Program-made: the position numbers and the translations under genes
In this document: in pieces, positions 7,897 to 13,842 of the stretch
Layout of the letters: each line of letters starts with the position of its first letter
Numbering within the stretch: the stretch's first letter is position 1
Origin: an uncultured bacterium
GTDB lineage: Bacteria > Pseudomonadota > Gammaproteobacteria > Burkholderiales > Burkholderiaceae_D
DNA length: 13,842 nt
Direction of reading: 5' to 3'
NCBI GenBank assembly: GCA_903872555.1
Contig: CAIQLE010000376.1
Location: 1-13,842, forward strand
The notes under the pieces: model-generated
Told to the model about the DNA's origin: nothing
The model's input: only the letters and a program-made list of their open reading frames with translations
The model's database searches: none

Positions 7897-8705
7897 AACT
7901 CGCCAAACTATCGATACGCCACGAAACAGTTTATTCCTACGCCAGCACGGTAGGTTATACGATACAACAGCTGCGCCTGACGCCGCGCACTGAGCTTTTG
8001 CAGCGCACCAGCCAATGGCAGATCACGACTAAAGGCAGCCGACAGTTACAGGAAGATGCGTATGGCAACAGCAGCGAGCTGCTCACCATCACACTGCCGC
8101 ATCAGGAAGTACGTATCGTCGCCAGCGGCATCGTAGAAGTGCAAGCGCCTGTTGCAGGACGGCTACCTGAGCACATGCTGCTTTCACCACTCGCTTTTAC
8201 CGTCGCCACGCATCTGGCTGAAGTCACGGCCAGCGTTCGTGATTTCGCTGCAAAATTCGTGTCATCCAGCCGGGTCTCCAGCCACGATATGCTGGATCTG
8301 GCGCAAGCCATTTGTCATGCAGTTGCATATCAGTCGGGCGCAACACTCAGCACCAGCACGGCCACCGATGCACTCCAGCTCGGCAAAGGTGTATGCCAGG
8401 ATCATGCGCATTTGTTTATCGCTTGCTGTCACAGTGTCGGCATACCGGTACGCTATGTCTCAGGTTATATCGATCCGGGCGATGTAGAGCATAGCGCCAG
8501 TCATGCCTGGGTCGATGTGTGGGTAGAAGATGTGGATTACTCAGGCTGGGTCAGCATTGATGTGACTCACGCCTGCTTCCAGCATGAAGGCTATTGCCGG
8601 CTGGCCGTAGGACGTGACTATGAATCTGCTGCACCGGTGCGCGGCGTCAGGCGCGGCGGGGGCGAAGAATCACTGGCGGTGCGCGTCGATATCAGCCGGC
8701 TGTGA
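7893..8705 (+). CDS. Transglutaminase-like cysteine peptidase family protein
   Basis: This 270-residue protein has an N-terminal bacterial transglutaminase-like beta domain (about 3-80; KLSIRHETVYSYASTVGYTIQQLRLTPR) and a transglutaminase core. The complete catalytic triad is visible: C168 in GKGVCQDHAHLFIACC, H204 in SHAWVDVWV, and D223 in VSIDVTH. Such proteins usually hydrolyse or form isopeptide or amide bonds. There is no signal peptide, so it is probably cytoplasmic like its neighbours. Its ATG overlaps the alpha-E stop (ATGA) and lacks a good ribosome site of its own, pointing to translational coupling. In this gene cluster it may undo, trim or transfer the product made by the ATP-grasp enzyme; that role is inference. 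Confidence 0.92.
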   Translation: MKLAKLSIRHETVYSYASTVGYTIQQLRLTPRTELLQRTSQWQITTKGSRQLQEDAYGNSSELLTITLPHQEVRIVASGIVEVQAPVAGRLPEHMLLSPLAFTVATHLAEVTASVRDFAAKFVSSSRVSSHDMLDLAQAICHAVAYQSGATLSTSTATDALQLGKGVCQDHAHLFIACCHSVGIPVRYVSGYIDPGDVEHSASHAWVDVWVEDVDYSGWVSIDVTHACFQHEGYCRLAVGRDYESAAPVRGVRRGGGEESLAVRVDISRL

Positions 8706-8799
8706 AAATTTTGAAATCACTGCATCATCTAGATAAAGGCGGGCAGCCTGCAACAGGCTACTGCGTTAAAATTCAACTTTCCAATAGCGGACAAGCATC
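8706..8799 (+). other. 94-bp intergenic region with small hairpin and weak promoter elements
   Basis: This is the only real gap within the four-gene cluster. It contains a 6-bp stem, AGCCTG (8745-8750) and CAGGCT (8754-8759), with a 3-nt loop and no following T-run, so it is not a convincing terminator. TTGAAA (8711-8716) with GATAAA (8732-8737) at a short 15-nt spacing, and a solitary TAAAAT (8767-8772), are possible promoter pieces that could give anbu an independent transcript. AGCGGAC just before the ATG is a weak ribosome-binding site. Confidence 0.3.
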
Positions 8800-9678
8800 A
8801 TGACTTACTGCGTAGCGATGCGCCTCAATGCAGGCCTGGTGTTTTTGTCGGATTCCCGTACCAATGCGGGCGTCGACCATATTGGCACCTTCCGCAAGAT
8901 GAGCGTCTTCGAAAATCCCGGCGACCGCATGATGGTGCTCATGACCGCAGGTAATCTGTCGATCTCTCAATCCATACGCCAGATGGTCGCTGAATATCAG
9001 TCGCCCGAAGGTGCGAGTATCTGGACGGCCACCTCGATGTATCAAGCTGCACAAATCGTGGGTGAAGCCATACGCAATGTGCATAAACGCGATGCCAGCG
9101 CGCTGGAAGAATTCGGCATTGATTTCAATGTCAGCATGATCCTGGGCGGGCAGATCAAGGGCGAGCGCTGCCGTCTGTTCCAGATGTACTCTGCCGGTAA
9201 CTTCATTGAATCGCATGACGAAAATCCCTACTTCCAGATAGGTGAAGCCAAATACGGCAAGCCCATTATTGATCGCGTAACCACACCATCGACACCATTG
9301 GATGAAGCCGCCAAGTGTGCCCTGATCTCCATGGATTCCACCTTGCGCTCTAATATCTCCGTGGGCTTCCCGCTTGATCTGCTGGTCTATGAAACCGATA
9401 CCTTGTCCGTGAATCGCTTCGTCACCATCGATGAAAAAAATCAATACTTCCAGATGATACGCACCAACTGGGGCAAGCAACTCAAGGCCGTGTTTGAAGG
9501 TATTGCCGACCCTGTATGGAATGCAGCGCCTGAAGCGACCAGCAACGTGCTTTCCAGCGTGGGCAGTTCCAGCCAGCCGGTCAGAGTCCATCCACCCGTA
9601 TCCCTATCACGCAGTGAATCACGCACGCCACAGCGTCAAAGCTTCGCGCAAAACGAAGACCGAACACAGCAACACTGA
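8800..9678 (+). CDS. anbu: Anbu-type proteasome homologue (proteasome-type peptidase)
   Basis: This is a 292-residue Ntn-hydrolase-fold protein related to proteasome beta subunits and HslV. It starts MTYCVAMRLNAGLVFLSDSR. After removal of Met1, T2 would be the N-terminal nucleophile, with D18 (in SDSRTNAG) and K33 (in FRKM) matching proteasomal Thr1/Asp17/Lys33. These, plus NAGVDHIGTFRK and MILGGQIKGERCRLFQMYSAGNFIE (about 113-137), are Anbu signatures. Known Anbu proteins form unusual open or ring assemblies and have little or no demonstrated peptidase activity. The fold seems to end near residue 245; the remaining roughly 45 residues are Ser/Gln/Arg/Pro-rich and probably disordered, longer than I expect for the family. 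It follows the ATP-grasp, alpha-E and transglutaminase genes, the standard Anbu neighbourhood. A related betaproteobacterial proteasome homologue (BPH) is the main alternative name, but the genome context favours Anbu. Confidence 0.92.
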   Translation: MTYCVAMRLNAGLVFLSDSRTNAGVDHIGTFRKMSVFENPGDRMMVLMTAGNLSISQSIRQMVAEYQSPEGASIWTATSMYQAAQIVGEAIRNVHKRDASALEEFGIDFNVSMILGGQIKGERCRLFQMYSAGNFIESHDENPYFQIGEAKYGKPIIDRVTTPSTPLDEAAKCALISMDSTLRSNISVGFPLDLLVYETDTLSVNRFVTIDEKNQYFQMIRTNWGKQLKAVFEGIADPVWNAAPEATSNVLSSVGSSSQPVRVHPPVSLSRSESRTPQRQSFAQNEDRTQQH

Positions 9679-9711
9679 GTATCAGGCAACATCTCTGTCT
9701 TTACCAAGCTC

Positions 9712-9738
9712 GCTGCCGCATAAAATTTTTGCGGCAGC
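9712..9738. terminator. Strong stem-loop after anbu, possible operon terminator
   Basis: GCTGCCGCA (9712-9720) is perfectly complementary to TGCGGCAGC (9730-9738), giving a 9-bp GC-rich stem with a 9-nt A/T loop, 33 bp past the anbu stop. The position fits a transcription terminator, but no T-tract follows (TGACGCC). It may therefore be Rho-assisted, an RNA-stabilising 3' hairpin, or a protein site instead. Confidence 0.45.
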
Positions 9739-9784
9739 TGACGCCTCTGCCTTGCATCTACAACTTCTACACAACAATTCACAC

Positions 9785-9805
9785 AATCGTGTGACAAGCA
9801 CGATT
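9785..9805. repeat. Perfect inverted repeat, possible operator
   Basis: AATCGTG (9785-9791) and CACGATT (9799-9805) are perfect 7-bp arms separated by 7 nt. A second, overlapping short inverted repeat, CACAC/GTGTG, lies at 9780-9793. The arm spacing suits a dimeric DNA-binding protein, and the site covers the candidate -35 of the exoprotein gene. Function is inferred only. Confidence 0.45.
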
Positions 9806-9820
9806 AGGCATCGCTACACT
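9791..9820 (+). promoter_or_regulatory. Candidate sigma70 promoter for the exoprotein gene
   Basis: GTGACA (9791-9796, 5 of 6 to TTGACA) is followed after 18 nt by TACACT (9815-9820, 4 of 6 to TATAAT). Transcription would start near 9827, giving a leader of about 27 nt before the ATG at 9854. This is a consensus-based guess, and the -35 overlaps the inverted repeat at 9785-9805. Confidence 0.4.
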
Positions 9821-9829
9821 CGGCTCCCT

Positions 9830-9845
9830 GATTAATTCATTAATC
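9830..9845. repeat. Perfect AT-rich palindrome in the exoprotein leader
   Basis: GATTAAT (9830-9836) and ATTAATC (9839-9845) form a perfect inverted repeat with a 2-nt centre, ending 8 nt before the exoprotein ATG. In RNA it could fold as a 6-bp stem with a 4-nt loop where a ribosome-binding site would normally lie, and no Shine-Dalgarno is visible there. It could equally be a DNA operator. Confidence 0.4.
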
Positions 9846-9853
9846 ACACCATC

Positions 9854-12800
9854 ATGGGCGAGATGCAATGTTGCTTGCGACTGTGCTGCTTAGGACTGTG
9901 CTGCCTGTATTGGGCTTGCTGGTCTTCATCGGCAATCGCTCAAATCATCGCGCATCCTGCTGCACCCGCAAATCAACGACCCATCATTCTGAACACCGCC
10001 AATGGGCTGCCACAAGTTGATATTGCTACGCCCTCCTCGGCGGGTGTTTCAATGAATCGCTACAGCCAATTCGATGTTCAATCAAAGGGCGCCATCATCA
10101 ACAATGGCCGTACAGCATCAGCTACATCGCTGGCCGGTTGGGTTCCCGCCAATCCGTTCTTGCTGGCCGCGCCTGCACGCGTGATCGTGAATCAGGTCCA
10201 TAGCTCATCGCCCAGTCAACTGAATGGCTATGTAGAAATCGCCGGTAAAAAAGCAGAGCTGATCATCGCTAACCCTTCCGGAATACGCTGTGATGGCTGC
10301 GGCTTCATTCATGCTACCCGTACAGAACTCGCCACTGGCTCAGCGCTTGTAACAGACGGTGTATTGAAGGGCTATGCGATGGGGAATGGTGTCTTAGAAA
10401 TTTCTGGCAAAGGTCTGGACGGCAGCCGCCCCGATGCGGTCTCCATCCTGACACAGGCAGCACGCATCAATGCAGGCATCTGGGCCAATGAGCTGCAACT
10501 CAGACTTGAGGATGCAAGCCAGGGTATGGATCAATCCTCCGGCCAGACTGCAGCCGCGGCTCCCACCGGTATTGCGCTAGATGTGGCTGCTCTGGGCGGC
10601 ATGTATGCCCATAAGATTTTTCTGATCGGGACGGCCCATGGTCTGGGTGTACGCAACAACGGTACCCTCAGCGCAGACGACACCCTCGTTCTCACAATAG
10701 ATGGCAGGCTGGAAAACCGGGGTGTGATTGATGCGGCAAAGATCAAACTGGCCGCAACAGACGTCGCCAATCTCAGCAGCGGTCGCATCTTTGCCGACAC
10801 GCTTTCAATCAGTGCTGACCGGCTGAGTAACACGGGTGACACAGATGCAGCACCTGTGATTGCCGCTGCCACACGGGTAGATATTGGCGTGCACGAATTC
10901 GAAAATAGTGAACATGCCCTGCTGTTCTCTGGTGGCGACATGAGCATAGGCGGAAGTCTGACTGACTGTGGATGCGCCACAGGCAGCGCCGAGCTGGTCA
11001 CGAATCGTGCAGCTCGCATAGAAGCAACTGGCAAGCTCAGCCTGAACAGCCAAAAGCTTTTGAATATCAATAAGGGTGTCACTACCGAAGAACATCAGGT
11101 GGGAGAGAGTACGGATCTCAGCTACCTCCAACCTGCCAGAAGCAGTGAAAAAACACCGCTGGAATATTTTCGCTGGCAGAACTGGAGCCGTGCCGGGCAA
11201 TACCGCTGGAAGACAGATGCAACACAACTAAGTGATGGTGTACCAGGCAAAACACCGCTGCCCGATGTCGATAGTATTGATTGCACGGGCGCAGGCATGA
11301 ATGAAGTCTGCACCCCCACACCCGGCAGCAGTTATTTACGCAATGATCCGGCCTGGGCCTACTTCAAACTGCCCCCGCCTGATGAACGACCCGCCGCCCC
11401 CGGTGAAAAACCTGTGGTGCCACTCATCGTATTAGCGCCACCACCAATGGCTGGCAGTGACCCCGATGGTTCACTCATGGCGGCATGGCAGCAGCAAAAA
11501 ATTATTTTTGATCAGGCATGGTCGCAATACCAGACCCAACAAACACAATACGACCATACCGTCAAAGCCTTCAGTGATTGGGAAGCCACAAGCTCACTAC
11601 GACGCGAAGCGCTGAACGATGCCATCACCAGCTATAACGCTGGCTTCAGCAATACGGTGATTCGCAACTGGACACAATACAAAGTCAAACATACGGAATT
11701 TGAAACACGCGTTGTCGACAGCGATCCTGCGCAGATCATTGCCGGCAGCGACATGGTTTTATCCGGCGAGCAGCTCAGCAATGACAAGAGTCAGATTCTG
11801 GCGGGCGGCCGGCTCACGGGAACACTGGAAAATCTCAGCAACATCGATGTAGAGGGCACACACCGCATACATGAATCCGGCACCAGTCAATACAGCAAGA
11901 GCCATTATCACGGCTGGCTGCTGAATTATTCATCGCGCGACTGGGGCCCTCTTCTGCCCTACAGTCCTGCGGATGAAATAACAAGTCTGCGTCTGCCCGT
12001 AACCATCACCAAAGATCATGCCGCTGACGCATTTCCGGCCGCGCCCATCGATGTCGCGATCAGTCGCCTTACGAGTGAAGGCAATCGACTGTTCAGCATA
12101 CAGCCTGGCTCAGGGCCCTTGTTTGCAAGCGATGCACGCTTCACGCAATACCAGCAATGGCTGAGCTCTGATGCAATGCTGGCTCAATTGAAATGGGACC
12201 CGGCATTTACACAGAAGCGACTCGGCGATGGTTTTATAGAGCAGCGTCTGGTGCGCGAACAAATCGCGCAACTCACAGGCCGACGTTTTCTGGAAGGCTA
12301 TGCCAGTGATGAAGCGGAGTACGCACAGTTGATGGACAGCGGCCTGCAGCAAAGTGCCGCATTACAGCTGCGGCCAGGCATTGCGCTCTCAGCTGAACAA
12401 ATCGCCCAACTAACTTCCGATCTGGTCTGGCTGGTAGAGCAAGACATCAGCCTGCCTGCCAAAGCAGGCCAGCCGGCCATGACTGTCAAAGCGCTGGTAC
12501 CCAAGGTCTATCTGCTGCCCCGTGCCGGTGATATGCAGGCAGATGGCAGCCTGATCTCTGCTCAGGAGGTTGATCTCTTAGTCAGTCAGACATTGAATAA
12601 TGCCGCCCTCATCACAAGCAATAAAAACATCCACATTAATGCAGGCAATTTCGTGAACCTGGGCCAGATAAATGCGGGGGGCAGCGTGAGCGTTGGTGCC
12701 GTCAATGACCTAAGCATCGATGGCGGCAGCATCACGGCTACGAACAACATCTCACTGCAAGCGGAGCACGACCTGAACATGCGCAGTCTCACGCAAAGCA

Positions 12801-13842
12801 GTACACGCACAAGTCAAAGCATGGATGGCCATGGCAGCGCCAGCAGGAAAAATCTTGATAGGGTCGCCAGCCTGCATGTCAGCGGCCAAGGTACAGTAAT
12901 ACTCAATGCCGGACGTGATCTCACGCTAGATGCAGCAGACCTAGTGCATAGCGGACAAGGCAATATCAATATAGCTGCCGGACGCGACCTGCAGCTCGGC
13001 ACCATTAATACCAGCAATTCCATTTCCGGCAGCGCTGATCACGACCATGCCAATTATTTGCGGGAAGCTTCATCCAGCGATATCGGCACCCGCATACAGG
13101 CTCACGATGACATCTATCTCGCTGCAGGCCGAGACTTGCATGCCACTGCAGCTACAGTCAATAACTCAACAGGGATATTGGCACTGAGTGCAGAAGGCAA
13201 TATTCAGCTCAGTAGTGGCGAAGCAAAAACCGAATTCGCTCAATCCACGCACTTTAGTGACAGTAGCCTGCTAGGTTCGACCTCCAGCACCGAGCGCAAT
13301 GAAAGCTCAAGCGTCAACACGATCGCCAGTTCGCTCAGCGGCGAGCGTGTGATTCTTATCAGCAGAAATAATATAACCGTGCATGGCAGCGATATAGTTT
13401 CTGATCTGGGGACTCAGTTATATGCCGGTGACAATCTCAGCATAGAAGCGGCAAACAATACCTCAAGCTCCTTGCATTACCGGCAAGATAAGCAATCCGG
13501 TCTGATGAGTTCCGGCGGCATAGGATTCACTGTAGGCACACGCAGTGAGCGCAGTAACAGCGTGACGACACAACATACCGCTGTGGCATCCCGCATAGGC
13601 AGCATAAGCGGCGATGTGAATCTGCAGGCCAACCAAGCGCTTCGTCAGACAGGCAGCCAGATACTTGCGCCGCAAGGCAATATTTCTCTGCAAGCGAAAC
13701 AGATTGATATCACCGAGGCGCACAACACTAGCAACAGCACCACAGACACCGCTTTCAGACAAACAGGCATCACACTTGCCATCTCTAATCCGGTGGTCAC
13801 TGCCGTGCAGACTACACAAAAAATGATCAGTGCCATATCCGA
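9854..13842 (+). CDS. Two-partner-secretion exoprotein, FhaB/CdiA type (5' part, runs off window)
   Basis: The frame is open for 1329 codons to the window end. The signal peptide is residues 1-29 (cleavage probably after SAIA). A TPS secretion domain follows (about 35-290) with FDVQSKGAIINNGR, GWVPANPFLLAAPARVIVNQV and NPSGIRCDGCGFIHATR (N140; C146/C149), a variant of the FHA/CdiA NPNGI-CNGCGF motif. Next come beta-helical repeats, a linker with C372/C374 and C477/C486, a Pro-rich stretch (507-535), a Gln/Trp-rich helical segment (about 540-630), and a further repeat region. The block at about 744-890 (FTQYQQWLSSDAMLAQL, QKRLGDGFIEQRLVREQIAQLTGRRFL, LTSDLVWLVEQDISLP, VYLLP) is highly characteristic of CdiA-like proteins just before FHA-2. 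FHA-2 repeats (AGRDLTLDA, AGRDLQLG, AAGRDLHATAATV, QAKQIDITEAHN) fill the rest. It should be exported by a TpsB/CdiB pore as an adhesin or contact-dependent inhibition effector; the decisive C-terminal toxin region is outside the window. An in-frame stop at 9833 limits the start to the ATG at 9854 or 9863. Confidence 0.92.
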   Translation, partial: MGEMQCCLRLCCLGLCCLYWACWSSSAIAQIIAHPAAPANQRPIILNTANGLPQVDIATPSSAGVSMNRYSQFDVQSKGAIINNGRTASATSLAGWVPANPFLLAAPARVIVNQVHSSSPSQLNGYVEIAGKKAELIIANPSGIRCDGCGFIHATRTELATGSALVTDGVLKGYAMGNGVLEISGKGLDGSRPDAVSILTQAARINAGIWANELQLRLEDASQGMDQSSGQTAAAAPTGIALDVAALGGMYAHKIFLIGTAHGLGVRNNGTLSADDTLVLTIDGRLENRGVIDAAKIKLAATDVANLSSGRIFADTLSISADRLSNTGDTDAAPVIAAATRVDIGVHEFENSEHALLFSGGDMSIGGSLTDCGCATGSAELVTNRAARIEATGKLSLNSQKLLNINKGVTTEEHQVGESTDLSYLQPARSSEKTPLEYFRWQNWSRAGQYRWKTDATQLSDGVPGKTPLPDVDSIDCTGAGMNEVCTPTPGSSYLRNDPAWAYFKLPPPDERPAAPGEKPVVPLIVLAPPPMAGSDPDGSLMAAWQQQKIIFDQAWSQYQTQQTQYDHTVKAFSDWEATSSLRREALNDAITSYNAGFSNTVIRNWTQYKVKHTEFETRVVDSDPAQIIAGSDMVLSGEQLSNDKSQILAGGRLTGTLENLSNIDVEGTHRIHESGTSQYSKSHYHGWLLNYSSRDWGPLLPYSPADEITSLRLPVTITKDHAADAFPAAPIDVAISRLTSEGNRLFSIQPGSGPLFASDARFTQYQQWLSSDAMLAQLKWDPAFTQKRLGDGFIEQRLVREQIAQLTGRRFLEGYASDEAEYAQLMDSGLQQSAALQLRPGIALSAEQIAQLTSDLVWLVEQDISLPAKAGQPAMTVKALVPKVYLLPRAGDMQADGSLISAQEVDLLVSQTLNNAALITSNKNIHINAGNFVNLGQINAGGSVSVGAVNDLSIDGGSITATNNISLQAEHDLNMRSLTQSSTRTSQSMDGHGSASRKNLDRVASLHVSGQGTVILNAGRDLTLDAADLVHSGQGNINIAAGRDLQLGTINTSNSISGSADHDHANYLREASSSDIGTRIQAHDDIYLAAGRDLHATAATVNNSTGILALSAEGNIQLSSGEAKTEFAQSTHFSDSSLLGSTSSTERNESSSVNTIASSLSGERVILISRNNITVHGSDIVSDLGTQLYAGDNLSIEAANNTSSSLHYRQDKQSGLMSSGGIGFTVGTRSERSNSVTTQHTAVASRIGSISGDVNLQANQALRQTGSQILAPQGNISLQAKQIDITEAHNTSNSTTDTAFRQTGITLAISNPVVTAVQTTQKMISAIS
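9869..9913 (+). repeat. Three imperfect 15-bp tandem repeats inside the signal-peptide coding region
   Basis: Three consecutive 15-bp units (9869-9883, 9884-9898, 9899-9913) encode CCLRL, CCLGL and CCLYW. Units 1 and 2 share 11 of 15 bases (units: TGTTGCTTGCGACTG; TGCTGCTTAGGACTG); the third keeps TGCTGC then diverges. The repeat creates the hydrophobic core of the exoprotein signal peptide and six of its seven cysteines. Confidence 0.6.

Noticed and set aside
8745..8759. Hairpin AGCCTG/CAGGCT between the transglutaminase and anbu genes as a terminator
   Set aside because: The stem is only 6 bp with a 3-nt loop and no T-run, so it is unlikely to stop transcription.
8773..9591. 272-codon open frame on the minus strand opposite anbu
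   Set aside because: It mirrors the Anbu gene, whose catalytic residues and family N-terminus are on the plus strand; the antisense product shows no family features.
9899..9921. Possible lipobox (Y-W-A-C) in the exoprotein signal peptide
   Set aside because: Tyr and Trp at -3 and -2 do not fit a lipobox. TPS exoproteins use ordinary signal peptidase cleavage, and SAIA-Q downstream is a good site.
10531..11227. Overlapping minus-strand open frames inside the exoprotein gene
   Set aside because: The plus-strand frame is uninterrupted for 1329 codons with family motifs throughout; the antisense frames are Ser/Ala/Leu-rich complements.
1..13842. tRNA, rRNA, CRISPR, insertion sequences or attachment sites
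   Set aside because: No cloverleaf-like segments, regularly spaced direct repeats, transposase frames or terminal inverted repeats were seen; gaps between genes are short.

Overview
The window looks like a chromosomal segment of a betaproteobacterium, most likely Burkholderiales. The evidence is the RecA sequence, the TctD/TctE-like regulators next to a DUF4212 plus VC_2705-type symporter pair, and an Anbu-type proteasome homologue in its usual neighbourhood. Oxalobacteraceae (Herminiimonas/Janthinobacterium-like) is my best guess, but this is inference from remembered similarity. There are ten protein-coding genes, no RNA genes, no insertion sequences and no CRISPR array. The first gene (recA) and the last (a giant exoprotein) run off the window ends.

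Left part (1-5456). The 5' two thirds of recA lies on the minus strand, with a textbook LexA box about 70 bp upstream of its start. Divergent from it is a tightly packed plus-strand set: an OmpR-family response regulator, a TctE/QseC-like sensor kinase with a 2CSK_N-type periplasmic domain, a small two-helix DUF4212 protein, and a large sodium:solute symporter. The last three genes overlap (4 and 11 bp). This suggests a sensing-plus-uptake operon for a small carboxylate or similar solute whose identity cannot be read from the sequence. The symporter carries a long charged insertion and a perfect EF-hand-like loop.

Middle part (5532-9678). This holds four genes: a circularly permuted type 2 ATP-grasp protein (DUF404/DUF407), an alpha-E protein (DUF403), a transglutaminase-like cysteine peptidase, and an Anbu-type proteasome homologue with a Ser/Gln/Arg-rich C-terminal tail. 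The first three are translationally packed (1-bp gap, then a 4-bp overlap); anbu follows after 94 bp. The association is known from comparative genomics, and the working idea is formation and breakdown of an unidentified peptide or amide-linked product. The substrate is unknown, which makes this the most system-like item in the window.

Right part (9679-13842). After a strong stem-loop there is a 175-bp intergenic stretch with two perfect inverted repeats and a possible sigma70 promoter. Then comes the 5' part (1329 codons) of a two-partner-secretion exoprotein of the FhaB/CdiA type. It is open to the window end and has an oddly cysteine-rich signal peptide built from a 15-bp tandem repeat. 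Its C-terminal effector region, any immunity gene and its TpsB/CdiB transporter are not visible here.
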